Below, one piece after another: positions 16,726-25,615 of a stretch of DNA of 36,821 bases. The number at the start of each line of letters is the position of its first letter. Within the stretch, counting starts at the first letter, position 1. Source of the stretch: Pseudomonadota bacterium (GTDB taxonomy: Bacteria > Pseudomonadota > Alphaproteobacteria > Caulobacterales > Caulobacteraceae). Made by a program: the position numbers and the translations under genes. The notes under the pieces are model-generated. The model was not told the origin of the DNA and searched no databases. It saw only the letters and a program-made list of their open reading frames with translations. The DNA is taken from the NCBI GenBank assembly GCA_019348195.1, contig JAHWJX010000018.1:1-36821 (forward strand), in the 5' to 3' direction.

Positions 16726-18119
16726 CAGCCTAGCGCCCGGCTCGGGTCGAAATGGGTGGTGTCGTACTGGATTCCGCGACGGTTCATCTCGTCCAGGCAG
16801 CGGGGCCTGAGGCCGGTGGCCCTGTGTTCGCCGCGCACCTTGCCGTCCGCATCCGTCGACAGCCGATGGTACAGGAAGATGTCCTGCATCTGGACGACAT
16901 TGCCTTCCATCCCGGTGATCTCGGTGATGTGAGTGACCTTCCGCGTGCCGTCCGACTGACGCATCACCTGGACGATCATGCCCACGGCCGAGGCGATCTG
17001 GCCCCGCACCGCCTCATTGCTCAGCCGCATGCCGCCCATGGCGACCATCTGCTCCAGGCGGGTGATGGCCTCACGCGGGTTGTTGGCGTGGATGGTGGCC
17101 ATGGAGCCCTCGTGGCCCGTGTTCATGGCCTGCAGCATGTCAAAGGCCTCCTCGCCCCGGACCTCGCCCAGGATCACGCGATCCGGACGCATCCGCAGAG
17201 CGTTCTTGACCAGCTCGCGCTGGCGGATCTCGCCCTTGCCTTCCAGGTTGGGGGGGCGGGTCTCCATGCGGATGACGTGCGGCTGCTGCAGCTGCAGCTC
17301 CGCGGCGTCCTCGATGGTGATCATCCGCTCCTTGTGGCTGATGGCCGCCGAAAGCGCGTTCAGCATGGTCGTCTTGCCCGAGCCGGTTCCACCGCTGATC
17401 ACCGTGGAGACCCGGGACTTGATGGCCCCGTGCAGGAATTCCGCGGCGCAGGCCGGCAAGGCCCCGAACTCGACCAGGCGCTCCAGGTCGAACTTCTTCT
17501 TGGCGAACTTGCGGATGGACACGGCGGCGCCGTCCAGGGTGATGGGCCCGATCGCGGCGTTCACCCGGCTGCCGTCCGCCAAGCGGGCGTCCACCATGGG
17601 CGAGCTCTCGTCGATCCGACGGCCCACGCCCGCGGCGATGCGGTTCACGATCCGCAGGAGGTGGTCGTTGTCGCGAAAGCGGACGGGCGCGATCTCCAGC
17701 TCGCCGCGTCGCTCGATGTAGATCTGGAACGGCCCGTTGATCAGGATGTCGCTGATGCTGTCGTCCTTGAGCAGCGGCTCGATCGGGCCCAACCCAACCA
17801 TCTCGTCGAAGATGCTGTCGCCCAGCTCCTCCAGCTCGGCGGTGTTGAAGGGCAGCCGCTCCGCGCGGACGAAGTCGCCGACCAACTGCCGGACGTGCGA
17901 ACGCATGTCGCCGCGCTCGAGCTTCTCGAGCTTGGCCAGGTCCAGCTCGTCGATCAGCTTGGAGTGCAGCCGCAGCTTGACGTCCAACTGATCGTTGGAG
18001 GGCGCGGGCGGCGGCGGAGGCGGCTCGGGGGCCAGCACCAGCTTGGGCGCTTCCGGCGGAGGCGGGAGGGCGGCGTCGGCCGGCGCGGGCGCCGCGCGAC
18101 GTAGGCTGAAGCGGCTCAT
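16725..18119 (-). CDS. cpaF: Tad pilus assembly ATPase CpaF/TadA
   Basis: A 464-residue secretion ATPase of the VirB11/PilB superfamily that powers pilus assembly (and, in Caulobacter, retraction) at the inner membrane. After a Pro-rich N-terminal tail (about 11-40) come the helical N-domain and the ATPase core: Walker A GGTGSGKTT with Lys249, the Asp box ITIEDAAELQL (about 267-277), Walker B RVILGEVRGEE (about 314-324) and the His box TGHEGSMATIHAN. All catalytic parts are present. ATG 18119 is chosen because it overlaps the cpaE stop (ATGA) and the protein then starts like known CpaF; sequence further upstream is the shadow of cpaE. Confidence 0.94.
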   Translation of the reverse strand: MSRFSLRRAAPAPADAALPPPPEAPKLVLAPEPPPPPPAPSNDQLDVKLRLHSKLIDELDLAKLEKLERGDMRSHVRQLVGDFVRAERLPFNTAELEELGDSIFDEMVGLGPIEPLLKDDSISDILINGPFQIYIERRGELEIAPVRFRDNDHLLRIVNRIAAGVGRRIDESSPMVDARLADGSRVNAAIGPITLDGAAVSIRKFAKKKFDLERLVEFGALPACAAEFLHGAIKSRVSTVISGGTGSGKTTMLNALSAAISHKERMITIEDAAELQLQQPHVIRMETRPPNLEGKGEIRQRELVKNALRMRPDRVILGEVRGEEAFDMLQAMNTGHEGSMATIHANNPREAITRLEQMVAMGGMRLSNEAVRGQIASAVGMIVQVMRQSDGTRKVTHITEITGMEGNVVQMQDIFLYHRLSTDADGKVRGEHRATGLRPRCLDEMNRRGIQYDTTHFDPSRALG

Positions 18120-19285
18120 GCGGCGCCCCGGCGGGCGTCCTGCCCGTGATCGGTCGCCCCCACAAGGCGGTCCACCAGGCGTTTGACGTCCTGCACGATT
18201 TTCGACTTGGGCCGGTGCTGGCTGATGGAGCCGCCCAGGTTCACGGACGCCGCCGCCGCCTCCCAATCGGAGGTGATCCCGCCCGCAGCCTTGCGCTGCA
18301 GCGCCTTTTCGGCCTCCACCAGGGAGGGCACGGGGCCGAACACCCGGCTGGCCAGCCGGTTCACCACCAGTCTCGCCTGCTTGCCGGCGTCGAGGTCCGC
18401 TTCGATCTCGTTCACCAGCGCGCGCGCGGCCAGCAGGGCCGGCACGGTCAGCTCGGAAACCACGCAGACCTCGTCGGAGCCGGCCAGCACATCAAGCGTC
18501 CAGGGCTGGCGGATACGCGGCAGGTCCACCACCACGGCGCCATAGACTTGGCAGGCGACTTCGAGCAGGCGCAGCACCGCTTCCGGCGTGATCTGGGTGA
18601 AGGCGTTGGGATTGCGCGGCGCAGCCAGCAGGTCGAAGCCGGCCGACGTCTGCACCGCAAAGGCGCTCAAGACGGCGGCGTCGATCCGCTCGGGCGTTGC
18701 GGACGACGAGGCGAGATGCATGAGGGGCGTGGCGCCCAGAAACGCCGAGGCCGCACCGTCGGCCAGGTTCAGGTCCACCAGGCACACCCGACGCCCGTCC
18801 TTCTGGAGTCCGCTCAGGGCGTCGGCGATCTCGATGGCCAAGGTGGTGGCTCCAGCCCCACCCGCAGCGCTGACCACGCTCCAGCAGCGCGAGGACTGCC
18901 CGCCCGAAGGCGGAGCGGCGGTCATGAGCCGGGCGGCGATCCGCGCCAGGGCGTCCGGCGCGAAAGGCGCCTCCAGCACGTCCGACCGCTCCAGCCGCAG
19001 CAGGGCCCGCACCAGATTGGTGGGCAGATGCCCGCCGGCGAGCACGGTGGGCGGCGGCGGCGACAAGCGGCTCAGCGCTTCAATGGCTTGCACCAGGAGA
19101 TCGGGCGCGGTGGCGTCCGCATCGATCAGCACGAGGTCGGGGCTCCGATCCCCCCGGCCCGCTTCAAGCAACACCTCGGGGGCGACGATCTGCATGGCCG
19201 CGCCAGGCAGGGCCTCGCGTGCGGTGGGCGCCAGGCGCTCACCCACGACGCACACGCGGCGACCGGTCATCACGGGATTGGACAT
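18116..19285 (-). CDS. cpaE: Tad pilus localisation ATPase-like protein CpaE/TadZ, P-loop lysines lost
   Basis: A 389-residue protein with an atypical receiver-like N-terminal domain (about 8-122; DLVLIDAD around 50-57) and a C-terminal MinD/ParA-like domain. CpaE/TadZ places the Tad machine, at the pole in Caulobacter. The deviant Walker A, normally K-G-G-x-G-K-T-T, reads AGGAGATT at 141-148, so both the signature lysine and the P-loop lysine are alanine. The downstream LVDLNLADG (about 169-177) and VVDLPRIRQPW are preserved. Family members often deviate at this loop, but loss of both lysines suggests little or no ATP hydrolysis. The stop overlaps the cpaF start. A 110 bp gap separates it from the upstream TadE gene. 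Confidence 0.9.
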   Translation of the reverse strand: MSNPVMTGRRVCVVGERLAPTAREALPGAAMQIVAPEVLLEAGRGDRSPDLVLIDADATAPDLLVQAIEALSRLSPPPPTVLAGGHLPTNLVRALLRLERSDVLEAPFAPDALARIAARLMTAAPPSGGQSSRCWSVVSAAGGAGATTLAIEIADALSGLQKDGRRVCLVDLNLADGAASAFLGATPLMHLASSSATPERIDAAVLSAFAVQTSAGFDLLAAPRNPNAFTQITPEAVLRLLEVACQVYGAVVVDLPRIRQPWTLDVLAGSDEVCVVSELTVPALLAARALVNEIEADLDAGKQARLVVNRLASRVFGPVPSLVEAEKALQRKAAGGITSDWEAAAASVNLGGSISQHRPKSKIVQDVKRLVDRLVGATDHGQDARRGAA

Positions 19286-19319
19286 TGCGGCTTTACGGCC
19301 TCACTCGGGCGGACAGAGA

Positions 19320-19336
19320 GCGGCTGCGGAAGCCGC
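19320..19336. other. Small hairpin in the only sizeable gap of the Tad operon
   Basis: GCGGCT-GCGGA-AGCCGC gives a perfect 6-bp stem with a 5-base loop, on either strand. It sits in the 110 bp between the second TadE gene and cpaE, where all other junctions of the operon are overlapping or nearly so. It may set relative expression of the pseudopilin genes and the ATPase genes by RNA processing or partial termination. No T-run is present. Confidence 0.35.
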
Positions 19337-19395
19337 GGTCCGGACACTCTGCACGGCCAGATGTTTCGGTTTCGCTTACGCTGTTCGCGGCCTTG

Positions 19396-20016
19396 TCATC
19401 CCCCTGACGAGCGGAGATCCTCGGCCAGCACGGTGGTCTCCACCGGGGGAAGAGTGGCGAAGGCGCCCGGAGCCAGGCGGCCCAGCATGGCCGAGCCGGA
19501 CGGCGCGCCCGTCACCCGGACGCTGATCAGGGGCCTGAGCGCGCCCGCCACCCCGGCCGTATCGGCCCCGGACTCCTGGTACCGGATCGTGACATGCGAC
19601 CGCTCCAGGACGGAGAAGGCGTCGCACATGCCCACCCGTTCCGGTCCCGCCGCGTCGCCGCACGCGCCCGAGTTCGGGCCGTAGAAGATGCGTGCAAAGG
19701 CCGCCACGCTGTAGATTCCACCCGTGCAGCTCTGCCCGGAGCCGGTGCAAAGGCGCTCGTAGTCTCCCGCCGGCTCGCCGGACTGAACGCCCGTTTCCAG
19801 TCCCGTCATACTGGACAGGTCAGAGGACACCGGATCGGACACGGCCGCGATCCGCGCGCCCACCCGGGCCGCCTCCACCGCCTGGTTCCAACGGAACAGG
19901 TACACGCCCAGGTCGAAGACCCCGATGATGCCGGTGAACAGGAAAGGCGCCACGATGGCCGTTTCTATGGCCGCGGCGCCTCGGCGGTCCCGCAGGGCGG
20001 CGAGCATGCGCTTCAT
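19396..20016 (-). CDS. TadE-family pilus assembly protein (second copy)
   Basis: A 206-residue pseudopilin-like protein. The N-terminus has a short basic segment then GAAAIETAIVAPFLF, in which the Gly-to-hydrophobic junction and the Glu at the fifth position after processing match TadE-like prepilins, followed by one membrane helix (about 17-42). The rest is a periplasmic domain with four Cys (CTGSGQSC, CGDA, MCDAF) that could form disulphides. TadE/F proteins are thought to be minor pilins cut by the TadV/CpaA peptidase. Its ATG overlaps the stop of the preceding TadE gene (ATGA). Confidence 0.82.
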   Translation of the reverse strand: MKRMLAALRDRRGAAAIETAIVAPFLFTGIIGVFDLGVYLFRWNQAVEAARVGARIAAVSDPVSSDLSSMTGLETGVQSGEPAGDYERLCTGSGQSCTGGIYSVAAFARIFYGPNSGACGDAAGPERVGMCDAFSVLERSHVTIRYQESGADTAGVAGALRPLISVRVTGAPSGSAMLGRLAPGAFATLPPVETTVLAEDLRSSGG

Positions 20017-20465
20017 CCGCCGGTCCAGCGTTCTTCATGCGCCACATGCACCCGAACAGGTCCGACGCCGACCAGCCCGAGCATGCCGAAGCCCTGATAC
20101 GGCCGGTCGCTCTCCAGACGGACCACCCGGACCTGGTCGCCTCCTGCATAGGCGCCGCCGCTGTTGTCGAGCAGGCGGTAGCTGACCGACACCTCGCCCG
20201 GCGTCCAGCCCTTGACCCGAGCTGCGCCACCGCTGGCCGTCTGGCCCGTCACCGCCAGATTGCGAGCCTTGTCCTCGGACGTGGCCACATCCCGCGAGCG
20301 GGCCAGATAGTGGGTCGCGGCGGCCAGGCCGCTCTTCATCCGATGTCTTTCGGCAAGCAGCCAGCCCGCGTCCGCCGCCGCAAAGCCCAGGAACAGCAGA
20401 ACGGGCAGAGCGAACGCGGTCTCGATGCCGGCCGAACCCCGGCGACAGTGCGCGAATGTCGTCAC
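20013..20465 (-). CDS. TadE-family pilus assembly protein (first copy)
   Basis: A 150-residue protein with the same plan as its downstream neighbour: short N-terminus, GSAGIETAFALPVLLFLGF with conserved Glu, one membrane helix (about 11-35), then a small periplasmic domain. It is probably a minor prepilin of the Tad system. The start is GTG at 20465, 8 bp after the tadG stop; no strong ribosome-binding site is visible, so coupling to tadG is likely. Longer upstream in-frame sequence is the out-of-frame shadow of tadG. Confidence 0.78.
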   Translation of the reverse strand: MTTFAHCRRGSAGIETAFALPVLLFLGFAAADAGWLLAERHRMKSGLAAATHYLARSRDVATSEDKARNLAVTGQTASGGAARVKGWTPGEVSVSYRLLDNSGGAYAGGDQVRVVRLESDRPYQGFGMLGLVGVGPVRVHVAHEERWTGG

Positions 20466-20473
20466 GGACCGGC

Positions 20474-21799
20474 TCAACGGCGCACGTCCACCTGGTCGCG
20501 GGCCTGGCGGTCGACGCCCCCGCGCAGTCCACCGATCAGCTCGCCCCAGATCGCGTCGTTCTCGCCGCTGCCCATGGGCTCGGTGAGAAACACCTTCGCG
20601 AAAGCGGCCACCGGAACGGAGCTCGCGGACAGGTTCTCGTCCTGGCAGTTCAAGACGGCCACGGGAAGAACGCGCCGGTCGGCGTCCGACCGCGGCGGCA
20701 CGCCTCCCGCCTTGACGATCTCCCAGCGATAAACCTGGTAACGGCTTGGCGTGCTCGGACTGACCGTGCCCGCCGCATAGTTGAAATAGAAGATTGTCCC
20801 GCCGATCTCCGCCGAGGCCGGCGAGCCGTGACGGGTGCGCATATGCTCCACCACGTTCCAGCGGCCGTCGCCCACGCGGGCGCAGGTCGCGCTCGCAAAG
20901 CAGTTGTCCCGGGGATAGCTGGTCACATTGCTGGCCGCCGGATAGGTGGCGGCCTGCTTCTTGTAACTGCCCTGGTAGTCGCCGAACCGGGTGTTCAAAC
21001 CTTCGGATACGGAGGAGATGACGCCCGTGCGCAGCGTCACGCCGGAAACGGCGTAGCAGGCGGCGGGGGACACCTCGGCGAAGTAGTCCTTCATCTCGTT
21101 GGCCCCCTTTCCGCCGACGGGCGGTTCGAGATAGCCGAACTGGCCTGGGGCGTAGGCGCCAGATCCACCCTTGCCGCGCAGCTGGAGCTGCCGGCCGCGG
21201 AAGCTCGGGTCGTTGAGCGCGCGCTCGAGCTCCCAGCTCTCGTCGTCTTCGACGGGGTTGCAGATGAACACCGGGGCCGCGCCGCACATCTGCGCCATGC
21301 GGCCGCCCACCGCCTTGGCGCTGAGCGAGACCGACACGATGCCGGCCGCGAGCCGGGGGGGGAACAGGGTGCTGATCGTCTCGGGCCTGACGGTCACCTC
21401 CAGATAGCGGGCCTCGCGCGGGTCCGCGGTCACATAGTCCGCGGTCACCGGATCGGCGTCGCTGACCGGCAGGGACGACAGATAGCGCGCCGACTGGACC
21501 TGAACCGCTCCCGCCGGGGTGTTGGCGAACCGCTTATCGTTGGACACGAGGGTGTTCATGGCGCGGCCCGCACGCTGGATGGCGTCGCTGCGCCCGTCCA
21601 GCTCCACCGCCCCGGCGCGCGCCATGGCGTCGGCCGCACCCTGCAGCTCGGCCTCGAGATTGTAGATCCGCGCCACGTCCACGGAGAGCGCGCAAAGCGC
21701 GGCCAGGGCCGGAGCCGCCAGGGCCAGCCAGACGATCACCCCGCCTTCGCGCGCGCTTGCGAAGCGGTTGAGCCGGCTCAGGCTGGGGCGTCGGCCCAT
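20474..21799 (-). CDS. TadG-like pilus assembly protein
   Basis: A 441-residue protein with a basic N-terminus, a Gly-Gly junction and a membrane helix (about 19-40), then SVDVARIYNLEAELQGAADAMARAGA, which closely matches the N-terminal segment of TadG proteins. The remainder is periplasmic, with cysteines at several places (MCGAAPVFIC, ACYAV, NCFASATC, LNCQDE). I see no clear DxSxS motif of the von Willebrand A domain found in many TadG proteins. It lies one base after the cpaC stop. Its exact role is not known; in the family it is linked to pilus biogenesis or anchoring. Confidence 0.8.
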   Translation of the reverse strand: MGRRPSLSRLNRFASAREGGVIVWLALAAPALAALCALSVDVARIYNLEAELQGAADAMARAGAVELDGRSDAIQRAGRAMNTLVSNDKRFANTPAGAVQVQSARYLSSLPVSDADPVTADYVTADPREARYLEVTVRPETISTLFPPRLAAGIVSVSLSAKAVGGRMAQMCGAAPVFICNPVEDDESWELERALNDPSFRGRQLQLRGKGGSGAYAPGQFGYLEPPVGGKGANEMKDYFAEVSPAACYAVSGVTLRTGVISSVSEGLNTRFGDYQGSYKKQAATYPAASNVTSYPRDNCFASATCARVGDGRWNVVEHMRTRHGSPASAEIGGTIFYFNYAAGTVSPSTPSRYQVYRWEIVKAGGVPPRSDADRRVLPVAVLNCQDENLSASSVPVAAFAKVFLTEPMGSGENDAIWGELIGGLRGGVDRQARDQVDVRR

Positions 21800-21800
21800 G

Positions 21801-23156
21801 TCAACGCGCCCCGCCCGTCGTGGGCGCCAGACGCTTGTCCAGCGCGCGGCCCTTCAGGAAGATGGCGGCCTGGCTCGGGTCGACCGTGGACGCGAGCGGA
21901 TCGCGCAAGCCCCCAGTCGGGGAGTCGGTGGGCGCCACCACGCGAGGCGTCACGACGATGACCAGCTCCGTCTCGGCCCGACGCCAGCGGGCCGAGCGGA
22001 ACAAGGCTCCCAGCACCGGGATGTCGCCCAGGAAGGGGAGCTGCCGAACGGCGTTCGAATACTCCTGCTGGAACAGGCCCGCGACGGCGAAACTCTGACC
22101 TTCGCGCAACTCCACCGTGGTGGTGGCCCGCCGTACCGACAGCCCAGGGATCTCCACGCCCTGAATACGGACGCCCTGACGGCTGTCGAGTTGGCTGACC
22201 TCCGGCGCGACCTTGAGGCGGATCAACCCGCCTTCGCTCACCAGCGGCGTGAACTCGAGCTTGACCCCGAACGGCTTGAACTCGATCCCCAGGTCGCGGG
22301 CGCCGTCCTCGCCGCGGGTCACCGCAACCGGGACGGGGAATTCGCCGCCGGCCAGGAAGCTCGCGGGCTCGCCCGACAAGGCCGTGAGGTTCGGGCGCGC
22401 GAGCGTCCGCAGCACGCCCTTCTCCTCCAGCGCGCTGATCAGGACGTCGATGTTGGTCGTTCCGGAGTTGGTGGCGATCGAGGCTACGCTTTGGGGGGTG
22501 CCGCTCAGAACGCCTGCGCCCGAGGCGAAGATGAAGCCGGACAGGTTCGCCAGCTGAACATCGATGCCGAGCTCCTTGAGCGAGTTGCGCGAGGCCTCGA
22601 TGACCCGCACCTCCAGCATGACCTGCTCGGAGCCGCGCACGGCCAGCGCGGCCGTGATGTCGGCCGCGGGTACATAGCGCTCGGCGATGCTGCGCACCCG
22701 CGCCGCCTGGCTCGCGGTGGCGACCGAGCCGGACAGGAGGACGCCCTTGCCGACGCTGCGAACCGCCACCTTCTCCCCTGGAAGGGCGGCGGCGATGTCC
22801 GCCTCGATGGCGGAGCTGTCATGGCCCACCACCACGTCGATGACCTCCACGAGATCACGCCCGCGGTTGTAAACCAGGATGTTGGTGCCCCCGAGCGCCT
22901 TGCCGCGCACGTAGAAGCTCTGGTCGGTGGTGGCCACGATCTGTGCGATCTCGGGCTGCGCCACCACCACTTCGCCCACCGGCCCGTCCAGGCGAAAGGC
23001 GGCGGACTTGTTGACGGGCACCGCAACCGTGCGGCTTACCCCGCCGTAGGCGGGCGCTCCCGTCTGCGCGAACGCCGTCCCGGCCCCAATGGCCGGGAGC
23101 AGCAGCGCGACGGCCAGCAAGCCGGCCAGGAGTCCAGGCCGCTTCAAGCGCCCCAC
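21801..23156 (-). CDS. cpaC: Tad secretin CpaC/RcpA
   Basis: A 451-residue outer-membrane secretin that forms the exit pore. A signal peptide (LLAVALLLPAIGAGTAFA, ending near residue 30) precedes the pilus N-terminal secretin domain (VPVNKSAAFRLDGPVGEVVVA; about 45-110), a BON-like region (about 112-170) and the secretin core (about 178-410) with VMLEVRVIEASR, LARPNLTALSGEPASFLAGGE, and the closing FLGDIPVLGALFRS and ELVIVVTPRVV. The start is uncertain: GTG 23156 overlaps the cpaB end by 13 bp, while TTG 23147 has GGAG 8 bases upstream and overlaps the cpaB stop as TTGA. Both leave the signal peptide intact. Confidence 0.93.
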   Translation of the reverse strand: MGRLKRPGLLAGLLAVALLLPAIGAGTAFAQTGAPAYGGVSRTVAVPVNKSAAFRLDGPVGEVVVAQPEIAQIVATTDQSFYVRGKALGGTNILVYNRGRDLVEVIDVVVGHDSSAIEADIAAALPGEKVAVRSVGKGVLLSGSVATASQAARVRSIAERYVPAADITAALAVRGSEQVMLEVRVIEASRNSLKELGIDVQLANLSGFIFASGAGVLSGTPQSVASIATNSGTTNIDVLISALEEKGVLRTLARPNLTALSGEPASFLAGGEFPVPVAVTRGEDGARDLGIEFKPFGVKLEFTPLVSEGGLIRLKVAPEVSQLDSRQGVRIQGVEIPGLSVRRATTTVELREGQSFAVAGLFQQEYSNAVRQLPFLGDIPVLGALFRSARWRRAETELVIVVTPRVVAPTDSPTGGLRDPLASTVDPSQAAIFLKGRALDKRLAPTTGGAR

Positions 23157-24106
23157 TCCGAAGCCACCACCACCTCATGGGCCGTCTCTCCGTGGACCAC
23201 CACGATGGACGAGCCGTTGCGGGCGACCGGCCGGGCCGGGGCGCGCGGGCGGGGTTGGCGCGGCGCCGGCGCGGGCGCCGCAAGGGGCTGCAGAACGGGC
23301 GGCGGGGGGGGAGGCGGCGGGACCACCGCCGCGGGGGCCAGATTGGCCGTCCGCACGCTGGCGCCCACCGCGCCCAGGTCCTGCGCCACCACGGGTTGGA
23401 CGGCCGCCGTTTCGCTGGCGCCGTTGCGGCGTAGCGCCAGCGATAGTTGTCCGAGGCTCGCGGCCACCGAGAGCTTCTGGGCGTCCTCGACGCTGACTTC
23501 CACCGTAGCCGTCTTGGGCTCCGCCGGTGTGTTGGAGGTGGGATCGGCGTTCAGGTCCACACCCAGCAGGCGGACATTCTGCACCACCACGTCCGACACC
23601 AAACGGGCTTGGCCGCTGTCGCCGCTGAGATCGCGCGTTAGCAGCACGTCGACGCGATCGCCCGGCAGGCCGTGCCCGCCCACGCCGGTCACGTCCGAAA
23701 CGCGCAGCGCATAGGCCCTCATGCCCGGCGCGATCATGGCCGCCACGGAGGCGCGCGCGCCCGGCCCGCTGATCTTGAAAGGCAGCACGGCTTCCCGCGC
23801 GCCCACCGGGGTCAGCACCACGGGAGCGCCCCCGTCCACGGACAGGACTTGCGCCACCGTGGCGAAGGCCCCCTCCGGCACGGCGCTTGCAGGCAGGCGG
23901 GAGATCGTCAGGTGCTTAGCTTCCAGCCGCGTGCCGTAGGGCAGGGCCTCGGCGGCGACCACCACCGGGGTGTCGGCCGCCGGCCGGGACACGGCCGCAG
24001 GCCCGGCCCCGTCCACGGTGGACGGCAGCCACACACGGGCGACGAACAGGGCGCCCACCCCGAGCAGGGCGGACGCCCCCAGGCTGATCATGGTCGCCAC
24101 GCGCAT
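23144..24106 (-). CDS. cpaB: Tad pilus assembly protein CpaB/RcpC
   Basis: A 320-residue periplasmic protein with an N-terminal membrane helix (about 8-30), an SAF domain (about 46-105; PVVVAAEALPYGTRLEAKHL) and the RcpC core containing VTGVGGHGLPGDRVDVLLT. The C-terminal part has a polyproline stretch (eight Pro near residue 265) followed by Arg/Pro-rich sequence and a closing IVVVHGETAHEVVV strand. CpaB is thought to interact with the secretin and possibly peptidoglycan. It is the first gene of the operon; GGAG lies 9 bases before the ATG. The promoter must be in the 183 bp shared with the divergent glycosyltransferase gene. Confidence 0.9.
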   Translation of the reverse strand: MRVATMISLGASALLGVGALFVARVWLPSTVDGAGPAAVSRPAADTPVVVAAEALPYGTRLEAKHLTISRLPASAVPEGAFATVAQVLSVDGGAPVVLTPVGAREAVLPFKISGPGARASVAAMIAPGMRAYALRVSDVTGVGGHGLPGDRVDVLLTRDLSGDSGQARLVSDVVVQNVRLLGVDLNADPTSNTPAEPKTATVEVSVEDAQKLSVAASLGQLSLALRRNGASETAAVQPVVAQDLGAVGASVRTANLAPAAVVPPPPPPPPVLQPLAAPAPAPRQPRPRAPARPVARNGSSIVVVHGETAHEVVVASEWGA

Positions 24107-24289
24107 GGCGGTCTGCTCCAGGAACTCGCGAGTCCGCTCACCCGGCGGACGCCGGGCGCGGAACTCCAGCCGCCATCACGTCACGAGCGGCTTGCCGAAG
24201 CGTTAACACCGGCCCAAGCGACGCCGGCCATGCTTGACAAGACCGCCCCGGAACGGAACGAACGCCCGCCCTCGTCCCCGGAGCCTCGA

Positions 24290-25615
24290 ATGCCCAACGC
24301 CGTGCTGCAAGAGATGCAGGACGCCGCCCGTCGCAAGGACCGCGAGGCGGTGGAGGCGGCCCTGGTCCGCTTGCCCGCCGAAGGGGAGCTCGACAGCTTC
24401 GAGCAATTGGTCGCCGCCATCGAGGTCAAGGAGGCGGGCTTTCGCGGCAAGGCCATCCGCGCCTTTCACGAGCTCCTGCGCCGCGACCCCACCTATGCGG
24501 TCGGCCACTACGAACTGGGCGTGGCCCACCGCTGGAACGGCCAGCGCCAGGAGGCCATCTTGGCGGTCAAGCACGCCGTGCGCTTCGCACCGGACGAGTT
24601 CCGCTACCGCGCGCTGTTCGCCCACCTCCTCTACGCCGAGGGGGCCTATCCGGAAGCCGAAGCCCAAGCCGCTCTTCTGACGCCGGGTAATCCCGAGGAG
24701 CTCGAACACGTCCAGGTGCTGCGCGAGTTCGGTCTTTATCTGCGCGAGCAGCCGCAAGGCCGGGCGCTGCAGCACGTCCAGCAGGTCCGCGACACCTATT
24801 ACTGGATGAGCACGGAGGAGGTCGCCGCGGCCATCAACAAGGCGATTGACGAGCGGCGCGGCTTTTCCTTGATCCGCATGGGCGACGGCGAGGGCGCGTT
24901 CACCAAGGTCGACCCCGCCGACGAGGCCCGCTACGCCGCCCTCTACGCCTGGATGCGCCGCGATTGGGAGAAGGCGTTGTTCGGCCAGAACTTCAACGCA
25001 CGCGGCACCGGCTACGCCTCGCTGGTCGACACCCTGCTGGACGTCTCGCTGGAGCAGGACATCGTGGGCGTCCCCTACGCCTCATGGGTGGACCATGAAT
25101 ATGCGATCAGCAGCCTTCGCGGCGTACCCTGCGTGTTGAACGTCCACCGCGCCTATCTGGCGGCCGCGGAGCGCGGCCAGCGCCGCCCTGCCGTCTGCGA
25201 CCAGCGCATCCACGTCGAGCTGCACCACCGTGGCTTCGTCGAGCCCATCCTTCGCCGTGCAGGCAGCGTGGGCGTGATCTCCTGCCATTCGCAGCTGCCC
25301 GCCAAGATGAAGGAGGCCTTCGGTCTGGCCGAGGTGGAGCTCTTCAAGATCCCCGGTGAAAAATACACGGAGGGGATGCGCGATCAGGAGCAGATGAGCG
25401 GCGAACACTTTCCCTTTGTCTTTTGGGATATCGTCCGCCGCCTGTCCGTGCCGCACGATGGGCGCGTCTTCATGATCGCCGCGGGCACCCTTGCCAAGTT
25501 CTACGCCGACGTGATCCGCCGGCACGGCGGCATCGCGCTTGACTTGGGCTCGCTGGTGGACGGCTGGCTGAACATCTCCAGCCGCCCTGGTTACGACGCC
25601 AGCATGAAGCTCTAG
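24290..25615 (+). CDS. TPR protein fused to a GT-D-type glycosyltransferase domain
   Basis: A 441-residue protein in two parts. Residues about 40-165 are helical repeats with TPR features (A-x-x-A-F-x-x-L-L-x-x-D-P-x-Y-A, then G-H-Y-E-L-G). Residues about 175-441 resemble the GT-D fold (DUF1792): [10 protein letters not shown] with Asp199 and Glu201, the LNVHRAYL segment, a central GVISCHSQL, and the closing [14 protein letters not shown] enzymes such as those acting on streptococcal serine-rich adhesins transfer sugars to glycoproteins. The start at 24290 has GGAG 6 bases upstream; ATG 24230 would add 20 residues. No signal peptide. It is divergent from the Tad operon and might glycosylate a surface protein, but that is only positional inference. 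Its stop codon overlaps the msrA stop. Confidence 0.72.
   Translation: MPNAVLQEMQDAARRKDREAVEAALVRLPAEGELDSFEQLVAAIEVKEAGFRGKAIRAFHELLRRDPTYAVGHYELGVAHRWNGQRQEAILAVKHAVRFAPDEFRYRALFAHLLYAEGAYPEAEAQAALLTPGNPEELEHVQVLREFGLYLREQPQGRALQHVQQVRDTYYWMSTEEVAAAINKAIDERRGFSLIRMGDGEGAFTKVDPADEARYAALYAWMRRDWEKALFGQNFNARGTGYASLVDTLLDVSLEQDIVGVPYASWVDHEYAISSLRGVPCVLNVHRAYLAAAERGQRRPAVCDQRIHVELHHRGFVEPILRRAGSVGVISCHSQLPAKMKEAFGLAEVELFKIPGEKYTEGMRDQEQMSGEHFPFVFWDIVRRLSVPHDGRVFMIAAGTLAKFYADVIRRHGGIALDLGSLVDGWLNISSRPGYDASMKL

Noticed and set aside
20456-21961. 501-codon plus-strand frame opposite tadG
   Set aside because: It is antisense to a recognisable TadG protein and lacks any domain or ribosome-binding site.
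23672-24289. Long N-terminal extension of the TPR-glycosyltransferase frame
   Set aside because: It runs antisense through cpaB with shadow-type composition. The GGAG site ahead of ATG 24290 and the start of helical sequence there support the shorter protein.
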